Shown piece after piece: positions 11,393 to 23,493 of a stretch of 64,000 nt of DNA; the stretch's first letter is position 1; each line of letters opens with the position of its first letter. This stretch comes from Amoebidium appalachense (taxonomy: Eukaryota; Ichthyosporea): the NCBI GenBank assembly GCA_963693365.1, contig CAVNZM010000016.1:7316001-7380000 (forward strand), written 5' to 3'. The notes beneath the pieces are model-generated. The model was not told the origin of the DNA, did not search any database, and saw nothing but the letters and a program-made list of their open reading frames with translations. The translations under genes were made by a program, and so were the position numbers.

Positions 11393-12113
11393 TTACGTGT
11401 GGTACACTACCGACATAAACCCCCCCACCAGTCCAGGTGCCAACTGGCCCAGAATAAACAAAGGCACCGGGTTGAGCCTGTCAGACCCCGCGTAGAACAT
11501 TAGCGGCCACTGTGCTTCGCCCCTCACCCTGTCCCATATCTCGACCCCCTGCTGTCTCTCGGCAACCATCCTCTCCCTCACCTCCTCCTTCAGATGATCT
11601 TCGTTCTCCGGATGGTATGAACCGTCGACAAAAGCACGAGTTCTCATTCTCTCGCCCTCCTCCGGCCTAGCTTCGAAGTTGTATTTGATAACGTGCTGAA
11701 CTAACTCTGTGTGTGCACCCAAGCATGTCAACACATCCTCTGGGGTGAGTGATGTGCCGGGGGGTAGGACAAGGGGGTAGAATGGAGCGTCACTTTCAGA
11801 CCCACACAGGTACTGTGACACGCCGGATCGTGTAAGTTTCTGGTGGTCTTCGTGAAGTTTTGGTGAAAGTTTCGCGATATATATCGGTGTCTAGAAATTT
11901 GTTGTCGAATGTTTGGCTGTATACAAAGCGTGCTTCAGGGATGAAGGATGGGGCTGCGAGCTGAAGGGTTGGCTTAAAGGCGTATACAGGGGAGGGAGAG
12001 ATCTCGTTTCTGTTCCAGTAGCATGATATGTTGTCTGGCTGCAGCTGAATTATGACACCCTCAGGGTCTCGCTCATTGAGCACTAGTGTTTGATCTTCCT
12101 GTGCTACAGACAT
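11393..12113 (-). CDS. Unrecognised conserved-looking protein, two frames joined by a frameshift
   Basis: On the minus strand an ATG at 12113 in good context (CAACC before ATG) begins MSVAQEDQTLVLNERDPEGV and runs about 95 residues, containing YWNRNEISPSPVYAFKPTL. Near 11820-11845 the protein-like sequence moves by one base into another frame, continuing from SQYLCGSESDAPFYPLVLPP to the stop at 11393-11395, with WPLMFYAGSDRLNPVPLFIL near the end. Both parts have normal residue composition, and no GT-AG intron fits the short overlap. The whole would be about 235 residues, with no signal peptide or membrane segment. A TATA-like stretch (TTTTATAAC, minus strand, about 12319-12311) lies upstream. 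A longer start at 12242 is possible but looks like 5' UTR. I do not recognise the family. The frameshift may be a sequence error, a disabled gene or recoding. Confidence 0.55.
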
Positions 12114-13205
12114 GGTTGGTTGTGTGTTGTGATTTATGGAGACGACTGAACAAACGAGAACCCTGCCAAAAACGGTGTGCGGTGGTGTGTGCTTGCAAGC
12201 GTATGAGCTGAGACGAGAATAGAGTGAGTTGGTAAGGAGCATGCTACTGTGGTTTCGTGTGCACAGCTGGCGTCTAGAGCTATCTACCCCAAAACTTTCA
12301 ACTTCTTTCGTTATAAAACTTTAGAGAAAAAAAAAAACTTGAACGAGATCATTTGGCAGGGTTGCGAAACGATTGCGCAAACACTGTCTTGATCCGCGCT
12401 TGCGCAAGTGGATGTCAGATTGAGCTACATCCACGTGGTGTGACGTCATAGATCTCTCTCTATTCCCCCTCGGACTTATCACATTCAGCGAGACTAAGCT
12501 CATTCTCTTTACGCACTGCTTAGCAAAGGTGTGTGGGAAGGATGGCTGTTACAGCTCATTCCACGGCTAGGAATTAAGTGGGTTGAGGGAAGGGTGGAAA
12601 AACGTTTTATAGGGCGTGTTAGGGTTACGGTGGAAAAAATGCGGTTTGCGTACGACGATTTTCACGCAGACACGACCACAACCGGCACACATTTACAGCG
12701 ATGTTCTTTTATTAGCATACGGCTATAGACATAGTATACGGCACGAGGGGGGATAAGGCACCAGGATATATACAGTCGTGCAGCTGTGGGGAGGTGCGAC
12801 TCAGAGGGGGCAACAAGCATTTGGTCGCATCGTCTTTACCATGGTTCGCAATCTTCAGCCACAACTTATTTTGTTACGGTAGCTGGAAATATGAGCAAAC
12901 TTAGGGCTATGTCGAGGCTGGGAGGATCCGGATGCCCTCCAGGGCAAATAATAGTACAGCAGCGCATATAACACTTTTGGCACAACAGCAGCAGCTTGGG
13001 GCAACCAAGGCTCAGAAGCAGTGGCATGGATGAACACACCCACCTTCGAAATCAAACAACGAAGATTCTTTATGGGGTCGCAGGCAGGGGTTCCGGCTTT
13101 ATATAGGCCAACAGCGTTATAGCACCACAGTGTGGATTTAAGGATGCAGGCAGGCAGGGTGGTCATGTTCTGACGTGTGCCCCCGCAGTACTTGAGACCG
13201 CCAAG
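12114..13205. promoter_or_regulatory. Divergent intergenic region between the unrecognised gene and RPS21
   Basis: The genes on either side point away from each other, so both promoters should lie here. A TATATA motif at about 13100 and the adjacent GGCCAAC lie roughly 100 bases upstream of the RPS21 start. A CAG at 13184-13186 just before the leader could be an acceptor of a 5'-UTR intron. Assignments are by motif only. Confidence 0.35.
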
Positions 13206-15417
13206 ATGCAGAACGACGCTGGTGAGTTCGTGGACCTCTACGTCCCCCGCAAGTGGTGAGTTTTCGGGGTGTGTGTGTTGGGGGGGGAGGGAGGGGGGAT
13301 AGGGGCTAGTGAAGCTGTTGCATTACATTAAAACAGGGCCGAGTAGACATGTTTGTGTGTGTGTGTGTGTGCGCGCACGCACGCACGCGAGTGTGTGTGT
13401 GTTTTGGCGGATGGGCGTACTGCGAAGCCAAAGGGGCGTCTGTAATAGGAATGTGGGGAAAAGGGACTTGGGCCGGCGGGGGGGGGGGGGGGGGGGATGG
13501 AGATTGGTGTCAGCAATGCCACTTGAAGGTGCTGATACGTGCAGTTGGCCTTGGTGTGTGCTTGCTGTTTGCGTGTGTCGGTAGGAGCAGGCACAAATGT
13601 ATGCACTGTTGCCTGCACGTGCAAACTAGCCACACGGGCCTTCCCTGTGTTCGACACATGCTCGCTCGTGAAAATGCATGTTCCCCTCTCCTGCTCTCCC
13701 TCCTCACGTCCTGTTGCCCGTGCTAACAGGGCTGCTTAACGGTAGTGGAATTGCTTCTAGTGACGTGATGTGTACATAGGTGGAGTGTGCTGGTGGTCTG
13801 TCTGACTGCCTCTTTGTGTTCCGTTGTAACTATTGCGCACTACACACATGAGTGTGCCTGTATCCCCCCGTGTCTTTCTCCTCGTGTGTCCTTGCATGTG
13901 TCGTTATACACACACACAACACCTTGCCTGTCACTGCACGTAGCACGCATCCTTGGGCCTGCAAAATTTGCGACTTCAACATGCATGTGCGCTTGTTCTG
14001 TGTCCTCGATAAGCACGTCCCTTTTACCCTCTTCGTGTACATGCACACGTGCTGTTCCTCTGCATGCACGTACACATCATACTCTCTACATGCACCTGCA
14101 CCTTGTGGCCAGTGCACACACGTTCACCTTATGCCCTCTGCATGCACGTGTGTACATGCCCCTGCACCTTTTACCCCCTACATCTCTACATGCACGTGCT
14201 CTTTTTACCCCCTACATGCACCCCCTTGCACGTGCACGTGACACTCTGCATGCACGTGCTGACCCTCTCCCCCAGTTCTGCCACCAACCAGGTGATTGGC
14301 GCACGTGACCACGCCGCTGTGCAGATTAACGTTGGTGAGGTCAGTGCGGAGACTGGGCTGTTCACGGGCAAGTACAAGGCCTACGCCCTGTCTGGCTTTG
14401 TGCGTGCACAGGGCGAGGGTGACGATGCCATGTGCCGTCTGGCCCAGCAGGACGACATTGTCCACAAGTACGTGGGGGTGGATGTGTTTGCGTGTTTTTT
14501 TTTTTTTGGGGGGGGGGGGGGCTGGATCTGTGCATGCGGGAAGAAGGTTGCTGTGTGTGCACGGGGGGTGGGAGTTTTGAATGTGTGCTTGAGGGTAGGG
14601 TGGGTTTGGATGTGTGTTGTGTGGGAGGAGGGGGGAGAAGTCTGCGTGTGGAGGGGGAGGCGGATGTGTGTGTGGAGGGGAATGGTTGAGTGTGCGGGAA
14701 GGGACAAGGGCTTGGGTGTGTGCTTCCGGGGATGGGCAAGGGGCTAGATCTGTGCATGGTGGTGTTTTGGTGGGGGGGGTGGAGGAGGAGGGGAAATGTG
14801 ATGCATGCAGAGAGGGGGGATGCCTGGTTGGTGAATGAAGAGGGCAATGAGGGAGTTTGCTGTTTCGTCTTCGGGAAGGAATGTGTGGACGGGGTAGGTA
14901 ATGGCATATGTGTGGCCTTGTCTGATAGGTGCACGTGCTGTCTCGTTTGGTTGCCCATGTGTCGTTGGTCGTGGTTGCACTTTGGGAGGGGAGGGGGGAT
15001 AAGCATGCCTGCTGTCTGCATGACCTCGCAAGCGTCCACGTGGCCTGCACATGCGTGTGTGCACATGTTGTTGGTGCATGTAGTTGCTTGCGTGTGTGCA
15101 CATGTTGTTGGTGCATGTAGTTGCTTGCGTGTGTGCACATGTGGTGGTGCATGTAGTTGCTTGCGTGTGGGCACGTACGCGTTGCATGGTGGGCACGTGT
15201 GCTGGCTGGACAGGGGGATGGCTGCGCTGTGCACACGTGTCTGCATGACGGGTGGGTGGGCAGACAGGGGGCCTGGAATGCACGTGTGTCGCTATGTTCC
15301 TCTGTGCATGTACTTGCACTGGGGCCACACTCGAGCACTGTGTTTGGTAGCAGAGGAGAGAGTGTGTGTGCACGTGCAGGCACTGACGCTGTTGTGTGCA
15401 GGGTGTTCAACTGCTAG
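13206..15417 (+). CDS. RPS21: 40S ribosomal protein S21 (eS21)
   Basis: Three exons: 13206-13255, 14276-14467 and 15402-15417. Splicing gives an 85-residue protein; animal eS21 has 83. It starts [20 protein letters not shown], matching the strongly conserved eS21 N-terminus, followed by NQVIGARDHAAVQINVGEV and a tail ending IVHKVFNC. The protein is a component of the small ribosomal subunit on the solvent side. Introns use GTGAG and GTACG donors and CAG acceptors. The last exon encodes only the final few residues. AATAAA at 15435-15440 is a good polyadenylation signal. Intron 1 is about 1 kb and contains a G run; intron 2 is GT-rich and holds a 37-bp tandem repeat. No anomaly in the coding sequence. 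Confidence 0.96.
15061..15170. repeat. 37-bp tandem repeat, three copies
   Basis: Three head-to-tail copies begin at 15061, 15098 and 15135 (the third is three bases shorter). Each holds GCACATG, GGTGCATGTAGTTGCTTGCG and GTGTG blocks. Lies in RPS21 intron 2. Confidence 0.85.
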
Positions 15418-15434
15418 ACGGGTGCCACTTAGCA

Positions 15435-15440
15435 AATAAA
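15435..15440 (+). terminator. Polyadenylation signal of RPS21
   Basis: AATAAA, 18 bases after the RPS21 stop codon. Confidence 0.75.
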
Positions 15441-16749
15441 CGGCTGCAGGCCCGGTGCCTGTCTCCGTGCCTCTGCCTACACACCGTCCACCCTGGTAGC
15501 GGGCACATGTGCCTGCTATTTGTTACTCTCTGGGAGAGAGAGTGTTAGATAAACAGTGTGTGTTGTGTGTGTGTGAGGTCACGACCAAGGGTTGGATTGG
15601 GGTTGGGTGAACTTGCCTATTACCCTTTCCTGCCCCCTCCCACCGGGACCCTCCCTCTCTCCCCGAGTAACACACACCACACACTCTCACAAACACATTT
15701 GTTTGTGGTTAGGGTGCTGGGTGTGTTTGGAGCCTGCATTTGGGGCCCTTGAGCAAAAGGGTGGTGGGGTAGATTTGGCAAGACGGGAAATGGGGGGCAT
15801 GAGGTGTGACATGGGGTACAGGGTTGCATGACCTGTGTGTGTGCTGGCGGTGGAGTGTAGGCGCGGGTGCATGTGTCGTACTTTTTTTTTTTTTTTTAAG
15901 AGGGGGGGGGGGGGGGGGGGTTACCTGTGTATACTTGGGGGGGGGGGAGGCTGCACGGCCGTTGCTTTTTTTTTTTTGTGGGTGTGAAAGGGGGGGGGGG
16001 GGGGGATAACAGTGGCAGCAGCCTGGCACATGGTGCCAGGGAGTGCACACACAGCCACAGGGCATGCCTTTATATCAGACACCTGGCCGACTGGTTGGAC
16101 CAACAGTTTGTGTGCAACTCCTCCCCCCCCCCCCCCTTCCCCAACCAACCAATCAACCAACCAAAAAAAAAAACTCCCGTATACATACAACCCAAGCAAA
16201 CATACATCGGACCCCCTTAACCACACAAGCGCGCGCGCGCGCGCGGTTTTGCCCCCTCCCCACCCCCCACCACCAGAAAAAAATGCGCATGACGTCGACT
16301 GGCCCTAGCTCCGGATCCGGATCCCCGTCCGTGCACACAACTGTTGCATCGAAAGCAAAAAGAAATGCACAGGTGCCAAAGGCATCGTGGGGGGGGGGAG
16401 GGGCCAAACAATGAAGTTTGGCATCGGCCAGTAGCAGTGTGGCACTTCGCTACCGTGGCATCTAATAGCACAAATTGTGGCACCCCATGGCCAGGTATCG
16501 CCAAATAGGATCGATATCATACCGATAAGAATCTGAGAGTTTCCTCGCTGGCGCTCTCTCCTCTCTCTCCTTGTCTCCCCCCCCCCCCCCCCCGAGGCTC
16601 TCTCCCTCCCTACCAAGAATCCTCTCGATCTCTTTCTGCGACCGAGCCTCTCTCCCCCTGCCCCCCCTTCGCTCCCTCCCCCCACCTCTAACACCTAGCT
16701 TCAGTCCCCCCTTCCACCCTCCCCACCTCCCCACCTCCTTCTCATTGTC

Positions 16750-16787
<38 letters not shown>

Positions 16788-17374
16788 TCTCTTCGATATC
16801 CGATTCCGGCCTCCCTCGAGCTCCCCTCTCTGATCTTTTTCTCTCTTCTGATCTTTTTCTGATCTTTTTCTCTCTTATACACCGGTATATCCGACTCCCC
16901 GCCCCCTCTCTCTTCCCCCCCCCCCCCTCTCTCGCTCTCTTTATCCACCCACCCGCCTCCCCCCCGGCGTCCCCCTCATACAAATGTGCCATCTCAGTGA
17001 TTACGATTGCAGTCGGGTTATGACCAAAATTAAAAAAAACGACAAGCATACTAAATGTTCTGAATGCTTCTTTGATTTTTGTGTGCACCGAAGGTTGCAA
17101 TTGATCGAAAAGCAAGTTTTGGGTGTTTTTGCATCTGGGCCAGCCTGTACAAACCCCCATATGCTTGCACTGGCACCTACGCCTCGAGAGACATCGTTAT
17201 TTGAAGTTGAGTTTATTTTCTCTCATCTGGATGAATTTCGGAGCAGATATGAGGCCCAGCATAAGACAGGCCCAATCAGATGCCTCCGGCCGAAGCACCT
17301 CATCCAATCAAATACGCACAAAGTTTAGCTGCACCAAAACAAGCTATTGGCCGTATACCGTATCCTCCCCCTCT

Positions 17375-17411
<37 letters not shown>

Positions 17412-17660
17412 ATCCACCCACCACCACCACCACCACCACCAATATGATAACAAAGAGGTTCCTGGGCGATAAATTCAACCCCCTCCATGTCGGCTCTCCG
17501 AGTTTCCTCTCCCCCCTACCCCGGCCCTCCCCCCTCCCCCAGCCCCCCCTCCCCCCCCCCCCCCCCCCCCCCACCCCACCCCCCCCCCCCCTCCCCGGGC
17601 CCGGGCGAGGGTACCGGGAAAGGAGGGGCTGAACTGTGTGTAAATATACATGCACTGCAG
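15441..17660. other. Low-complexity spacer, possibly with 5' exons of the zinc-knuckle gene
   Basis: Contains T runs followed by G runs (15882-15920, 15966-16005), C blocks (16576-16594, 16750-16786, 17379-17412, 17545-17590) and CT-rich sequence (16555-16960). At 16288 an ATG opens a short frame MTSTGPSSGSGSPSVHTTVA with normal composition that might be an upstream exon of the following gene, but no splice pairing could be shown. Confidence 0.35.
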
Positions 17661-17897
17661 GTGATAGCACACTGCATGCTGTGCACCGTGAGAGGGGACC
17701 GGCGGCGGTCACCCTCCCCACGGCGCTACCAGGCCTACCAGCCACGGTCACAGCGGAAGGATGGGCCGGGCTGGCGTCGTCGGGCGGGACAGCAAGAGCC
17801 GGCGCCGGACTCTTTCCCAGGCACCTGCGACAACTGCAAGGAGCGGGGGCACACATACGCGTGGTGTAAACAGCCCCGTCGTGGGGGACGTAGGTGA
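17661..17897 (+). CDS. CCHC zinc-knuckle, Arg-rich protein (probable last exon)
   Basis: Open from the acceptor-like CTGCAG before 17661 to TGA at 17895-17897; an ATG at 17676 is in frame and would give 73 residues. The sequence has an Arg/Ser segment (RGDRRRSPSPRRYQAYQ), then a single zinc knuckle CDNCKERGHTYAWC of the form C-x2-C-x4-H-x4-C, then an Arg/Gly-rich C-terminus ending GGRR. This combination is usual in RNA-binding proteins. Upstream exons are not established, so it may be either a complete tiny protein or a terminal exon. Its codon use is GC-rich, like the confirmed genes. Confidence 0.5.
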   Translation: MIAHCMLCTVRGDRRRSPSPRRYQAYQPRSQRKDGPGWRRRAGQQEPAPDSFPGTCDNCKERGHTYAWCKQPRRGGRR

Positions 17898-19724
17898 CCG
17901 TGTTGCAGGTATGAAGGTCTTTGTGGATGGGGCATGCTGAGTGTGAACGGTTGTATGGATGGTGTCTGTTATCATATGCATGTCTGTTGCTATGTTCCAC
18001 TCGATATAACATTGTGCCAGGGGCATGGGGTTTTGGGTGCAGGTTGTGGACGGGGGCAGAGGTGCATCTACAGGGCAACGTCAGTGGCGGTTCATATCCT
18101 TGTTTTGGGGTTGGGTTGGGTACTAACCATGGTGGGGTGGTGCGTGGTGAATGCATGTATATGTTTTATGTTATATTTTACATGTTGCTTCCTGCATGGG
18201 TAGCGGTAGTTATAGTCGCTCAGCACATAACTTTATTTTGTTTTAAGGTAGTTTTTACTGAGGTGGAACTCAGTTAATATCTGTGCGAGGGGGGAGTTGT
18301 CATGTGCTGAGCTGATTCGTATTAGTTTGCTTCTATATTTTGTGTTTTGGTGAGTGAATTTCGGGGGTTTTCTGGCATAGTAATGCCGGGGTCTAAGTGG
18401 AGTATGGGGAGATTACTCAGTGGTATGGGGAGAATCTGATGCAGCGGCGGCTGATTGTTTGGTGCGCGCGTGCATGCCCCATGCCTCTGCGTACTCTCCA
18501 TGTTAAATGTTGTATTGCTTCTTGCTGTGTGCTTGGCGAGACCCATGTTGCCTGCTCGCGTGTGTGTATGCTTATATGTATTGTGAGTAAAGGTGTGTAC
18601 GTGTTGTAGTGCTGTAGGGGTGTCTGAGGTGGCGGTAGCCAATGGTGGGGAGTGCGTGTAGCCTGTGGGGGAGGGAGTGTTGTGATTGGCTGAATGTCAC
18701 TGTGGTATTTGTCTGGCCAGTGGGCCGCGTGTCTGTGAAGTGTCTCGCGTGGTCTCGGGCTTTTCGAAGTTCTTCTAAGAACACGTTTGGCTGGCTTCCC
18801 ACCCAACTCAAAGAAAAGTTTATACGTATACACGGTTTCAAGCCCCTTTAAGCGTGCAGATCGTTAGAGTAGTTCGTATACACGCGAGGGCGTAACACGA
18901 CAACTGCCCTACCCCCGATGACCACGAGTACTTCAGCGGCCTGCGCGAGTTGGACCCTGTGCGACTGTCGTAAACTGTGGTCGAAAATGTACTGTATATT
19001 ATGTAAAGTGTGGTCTACTTCTGCGCTTCGTGAATGGAGGGGCGGCTACTTGGTCGTCGCGGAGCTTTCCAAGTGACTGCCAGTCCTTAGCCTCCAGTCG
19101 TATATATGGCAATGACCGGGTTTGCTTGCACGCATTCTGTAATTGTGTTTTTCTGTGTGTCCTGCCACAACTAGGCCACCTTATCAGAGAGCTAGCTGCA
19201 GTTTCTCCGGGTTATCTAGGGGCCGGGCCCGTTGGGATTGTTTTTAAGCTCAGATTTGGTCTGCCTTGCTCTTTTAGAGGCTGACTTGCTTGCTGTGCCT
19301 CGGTAGGTTTTGAGGGGGGCCTGTTGGGAAGCAGCAGTAATGATGTCAAGTTCTTGCGGAGTGTGGTCTGGTCAACATCGATGCATATGACTAGTTGGAG
19401 CAAACTAGTTTTACGCATTCACGTACACTTAAGGTTTTGCCCGCTGGTGTCCTTTGTCACTTGTCGCTTTATTTTTATTTCGTAGCTTTGGCTTTTTCAA
19501 TTCTATTGGTGGTTATGTAGCCTGTGGGTGCACGTTGCCTTCATCAACGGATCAATAAAACCAAGCCAAAAGAATTTTGACCGACACTAGTAATCTAGTG
19601 CGTTTTAGTTGTCGTTGCAGAGCAAAAATTCGTATATAGTGGACGTAGGTTACCGTAGCAAGTATAAGTTATAAATGTCTGAATTGATTGGACAATTCCA
19701 TTTATTAACTTATTCTTCGGCCGT

Positions 19725-19802
19725 CTGATTGGGCCACAATGGTTATGTGGCCAATCAGCGGCCTGGTAGAGGTCCTGGAGGCTTATGGACTATATAAGCG
19801 GA
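19725..19802 (+). promoter_or_regulatory. Promoter-like cluster: CCAAT boxes plus TATA
   Basis: GATTGGGCC and GGCCAATCAGCGG (CCAAT boxes in both orientations) are followed by CTATATAAGCGG at about 19789. No gene was recognised directly downstream, where an AC microsatellite begins at 19911. Confidence 0.3.
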
Positions 19803-19909
19803 CCTTAGATCGGTCGTCTATTAACATATTCCCCGTCGCCTCCTCTCTCATCGCCCACCCTCCCGCCGCACATATTTTCTATCCCCGTCGCAGCTTTCAA
19901 GCTTATTTC

Positions 19910-20230
<321 letters not shown>

Positions 20231-20921
20231 TGTGTGTGTACATGTGTGTCTGGGGGTGTGTGCTCCGGATCCCTCGGTAGCAGTAGCTTCTACAAGTAGT
20301 GGATTCGGTCCAGTGGGCCGAGTCGGGTTTGTGTATTTTGGGACGAGAGATATTTCAGAAATGGACACGTCAAAATGTCCGTCTTGATGTCCACTTCAAA
20401 TCCACCCGGACACTTGCCCGGTGCCGGCCACAGGAACATTTTGAAATTTTGGTTTGAAAATTTGAATTTTTATTTAATTGACCCAAATTTGGCGCTTTTT
20501 GGAAAACAACGAAGGAGGGGTGCTAAAACAAAAATAAGTTGTTCTACGTTCTCAGCTGGTGCAGTCGACTTTGCCGTAAAACTTTTTTCAGAAATCCAAA
20601 TTTCACAAAAATAACTGAAATACTCGTGAAAACATAAAGAGCCCCCCCAGGGGTCAAGTTCCAGACCCAATTATATCCATAGACTATCTATATCTATAAA
20701 TATAATTGGTATATCAAGCATATCTCTAGGCTGGTTTGATGACGTCATTGGCTGAGGTCGGGGGGTCAAATTGGCGCTTTTTGGGTTCCAGCCATTCGAC
20801 AGATCTCGATGAGGCCGTTCGAGCTATCCCGTTTGAAATCGACCGACACGACAAGAAGTATTTTTTTTCTTTTTTTTCTTTTTTGGAGTGCTACAAACTA
20901 CCGGCACCATACCGGGGCAAG

Positions 20922-21206
20922 AATTCGAGTTGCAAAGAAAAGTTTCGGGACTGATGGTGCCGCGCCTCCATCAGGCCCGAAACCATTCTTCGCACCGTAG
21001 GCTAGTTGAATTAATATCTCCACATATGATTTGTATGTTTTAAGTGTAACTTCGCTTTTTTACATGTATATCTTGTTGGGTGGAACCTTGGTGCCGATAA
21101 CTCATCACAGCTCACCTTACATGAACAGCACATTCCCCCCATAGCCAATTTTGAGGCCCTCGCCTCATCAGTCCCGAAACCATTCTTCGCAACTCGAATT
21201 TTGAAT
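20922..21206. repeat. Imperfect inverted repeat
   Basis: The segment starting AATTCGAGTTGC at about 20924, including TTTCGGGACTGATG, recurs in reverse complement at about 21166-21202. A further partial copy (CATCAGGCCCGAAACCATTC) lies at about 20969. It could be a degraded foldback element. Confidence 0.55.
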
Positions 21207-21631
21207 ACATTCAGGCATAAGGTACCCCCCACGTCGATTTGCAATTTGAAAAAACCTCTATTTCACTTACTTTCAAATATTTTGAATTCCAGTTTTGACC
21301 CAGTCGAACATTCCATAAAAGGTAGTTAAGCCATACACCCGTTGGTTACTTATCACGCACACGCAGTCTGCTGGCATTTATTTTTGCATTCCATTGAGGG
21401 CCTAGTCTTACCCGATCCGATGCTGACGTCACCGTGACCCACAAGGATCGCAGAGCAGAAAGAGCTTCCGCCCCAAATATATGCAACTTGCAGGTGACAC
21501 CTCTTTCGACAATAGTTCAATTTTCAAGCTTACTAACATATAATTGCCGTGTGTATATTAGAAACGTTCCCGGCCACATAGGGGCCAGCCTGCCAGGCCT
21601 CCACAAACAACACAACATGAGCGAGTTCGAC

Positions 21632-22467
21632 CAGGGATGTGTCGGTCACTGGCCGGGTGGGTCTCGGGCGGGTTCACGCAAAGGCCGGGTGGATCTCGGG
21701 CCGGGTCGTCTTTTATTCGGTCCGGACCGGGTTGGTTCTCGGGTCTTGGACCCTTGTGATCGGGTTGACCCGCGGGTTACCAAATGCGAAAACCTCGGGT
21801 GTTCGCCCGGACTGGCCATATACGTGTGTACATGTATTCATATGTGTGTGTGTGTGTGTGTTTGTGTGTGCACGTGTGTGTGTGTGTGATATGCTTGCGT
21901 GCGTGCGTGCTGTGTGTGCACATGTGCTCGCGGTGTGTGTGTGGCTTTTCCACGCATGGTGTCTACATGTGAACAGACAGTGCTCGTGTGCTTGCGGTTT
22001 ACTTGATTATATAGAGCTTGGTAGTGGTGACTAAAGCAAACACAACATAACGTGCACAGCAGTTACGATTGTCTCTCTCTTTTTTCTTTTTCTTTTTCTT
22101 TCTCTTTTTATATTAAAGCGCTAGCCTAGCCTCAGTACTCTACTACTGTAGCTAACTATGCCTCGGCAATGTTTATACTATCATATATGGACATTAAATA
22201 AAATACTGCATTGTTATTAGTTCACTGTGCAATCCCTGAAAACCAATTATCAATCCAAATTTACTACTTATTATGGTTAATATATCATGCTTTACCCTGA
22301 CCCGGCGGGAACTGACCGGGTCAGAGCCATCGGTCGGGCTGGGTACGGGTCTGACCCGCCGGGTCATAAAGCCGACCGGGTTTGAGCAAAAATGCTCCGG
22401 GTCGGGGTTGGGTAACGCCGACCCGGCCGGGTTGGTTCTCGGGTCGACCCAACCCGACACATCCCTG
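21632..22467. mobile_element. Non-autonomous hAT-type DNA transposon (836 bp) with 8-bp target duplication
   Basis: The left end reads CAGGGATGTGTCGG and the right end CCGACACATCCCTG, forming terminal inverted repeats. They are flanked by a perfect 8-bp direct repeat AGTTCGAC (21624-21631 and 22468-22475). An 8-bp duplication and a CAGGG terminus are hallmarks of hAT elements. Sub-terminal regions are dense in short GGGTCGGGTT/CCGACCCG-type repeats in both orientations, as in hAT sub-terminal repeats. The interior contains a short GT microsatellite (21840-21890) and AT-rich sequence, but no transposase. Clean ends suggest a fairly recent insertion. Confidence 0.88.
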
Positions 22468-22475
22468 AGTTCGAC

Positions 22476-23493
22476 ACCCGAGGTTTTGCTCTCAGATAGC
22501 CTTCTATGACAGGCATCGCATTCCTGCCGGGCCAGCACCAATCAACGTGGATGCTCGCACCGACGCACAGTTCTCAGAAATGCAACTTTCCTGCTTGAAC
22601 GCATTATGATTGGCGCTCTCATATAAAGCGTCTGATTGGTCTAAGTCGGGCGAATAGGATTGAAGTACCAGGAATTCGCATTTTGTGACTCATAAATGTA
22701 ATTAGTTCTACTCTGCTCATGGCCAGAACAATTCTTCAGGATGTACATATGATACAGTGGAAGAAGTAGACCTATAATGCCTATATTAGTTAAAACAAAG
22801 CAGCTTCACCTACACATAAATATATATTTCATACCACAACAGCCTCCGAGGCTCCGAGTTCCAAGCTCACAGCCGACGCTCATGATACCGTCATCATGGA
22901 TCCGAGCTATTGTATTAGACGAGCCAATCGGGAGCGAGCGCTCGGGCAGAACGAGCAAAGCTCCGCGCACCATTATGATAGATACACTACACTTTTCGTG
23001 TGACTCACCACCTGGGCAATAAATAAAGGTGCTCGGCCCACTTGCACTGCAAAGATAGAGAAGTTTCAGCTGAAAACCATGTGGCAAAAACTATTCAGAC
23101 TGAATGAAACAGTATGTTCACGTGCAGGCTGCAGATGTTTTTGGGACATGCATGCAATAGTACTAGTTCAAAGGTTGAAACAACTCTTAACTCCCAGCAC
23201 ATGACTCCTTGCAATTTGAAACAGCAACAAGAACGAAAACTTGTTATAATGCACACGTACGGTTAACTTTTGCTTTTACACAGATCCTTCAGACCTTCTC
23301 GCCCACGTTAGTAATCACTTGATTTATTACCAGATTTTAATACACATTCTGCATGCCAGCTGCGCTAACAAATTCAGCAGCATTTTCGATGGCAGCCTTA
23401 TGCAACACACCTATGTGAAACCAACCCACACAAAACCCATGTATGCGCACATGCACACATAGTACACCCCCCAATCAGTGCTAGCAGTCCTCC
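22476..23493. promoter_or_regulatory. Spacer upstream of the membrane-protein gene
   Basis: Contains a promoter-like cluster near 22608-22645 (ATTGGCGC, CATATAAAGCG, TGATTGGT) and another CCAAT box near 22922. No coding region was recognised. Confidence 0.3.

Noticed and set aside
14205-15410. 401-codon minus-strand frame
   Set aside because: Lies opposite RPS21 exons and introns; Thr/Pro/His composition comes from GT-rich intron sequence.
18902-18973. GC-rich 24-codon segment ending RELDPVRLS
   Set aside because: An in-frame stop lies just upstream and there is no AG acceptor in the gap; kept only as a note.
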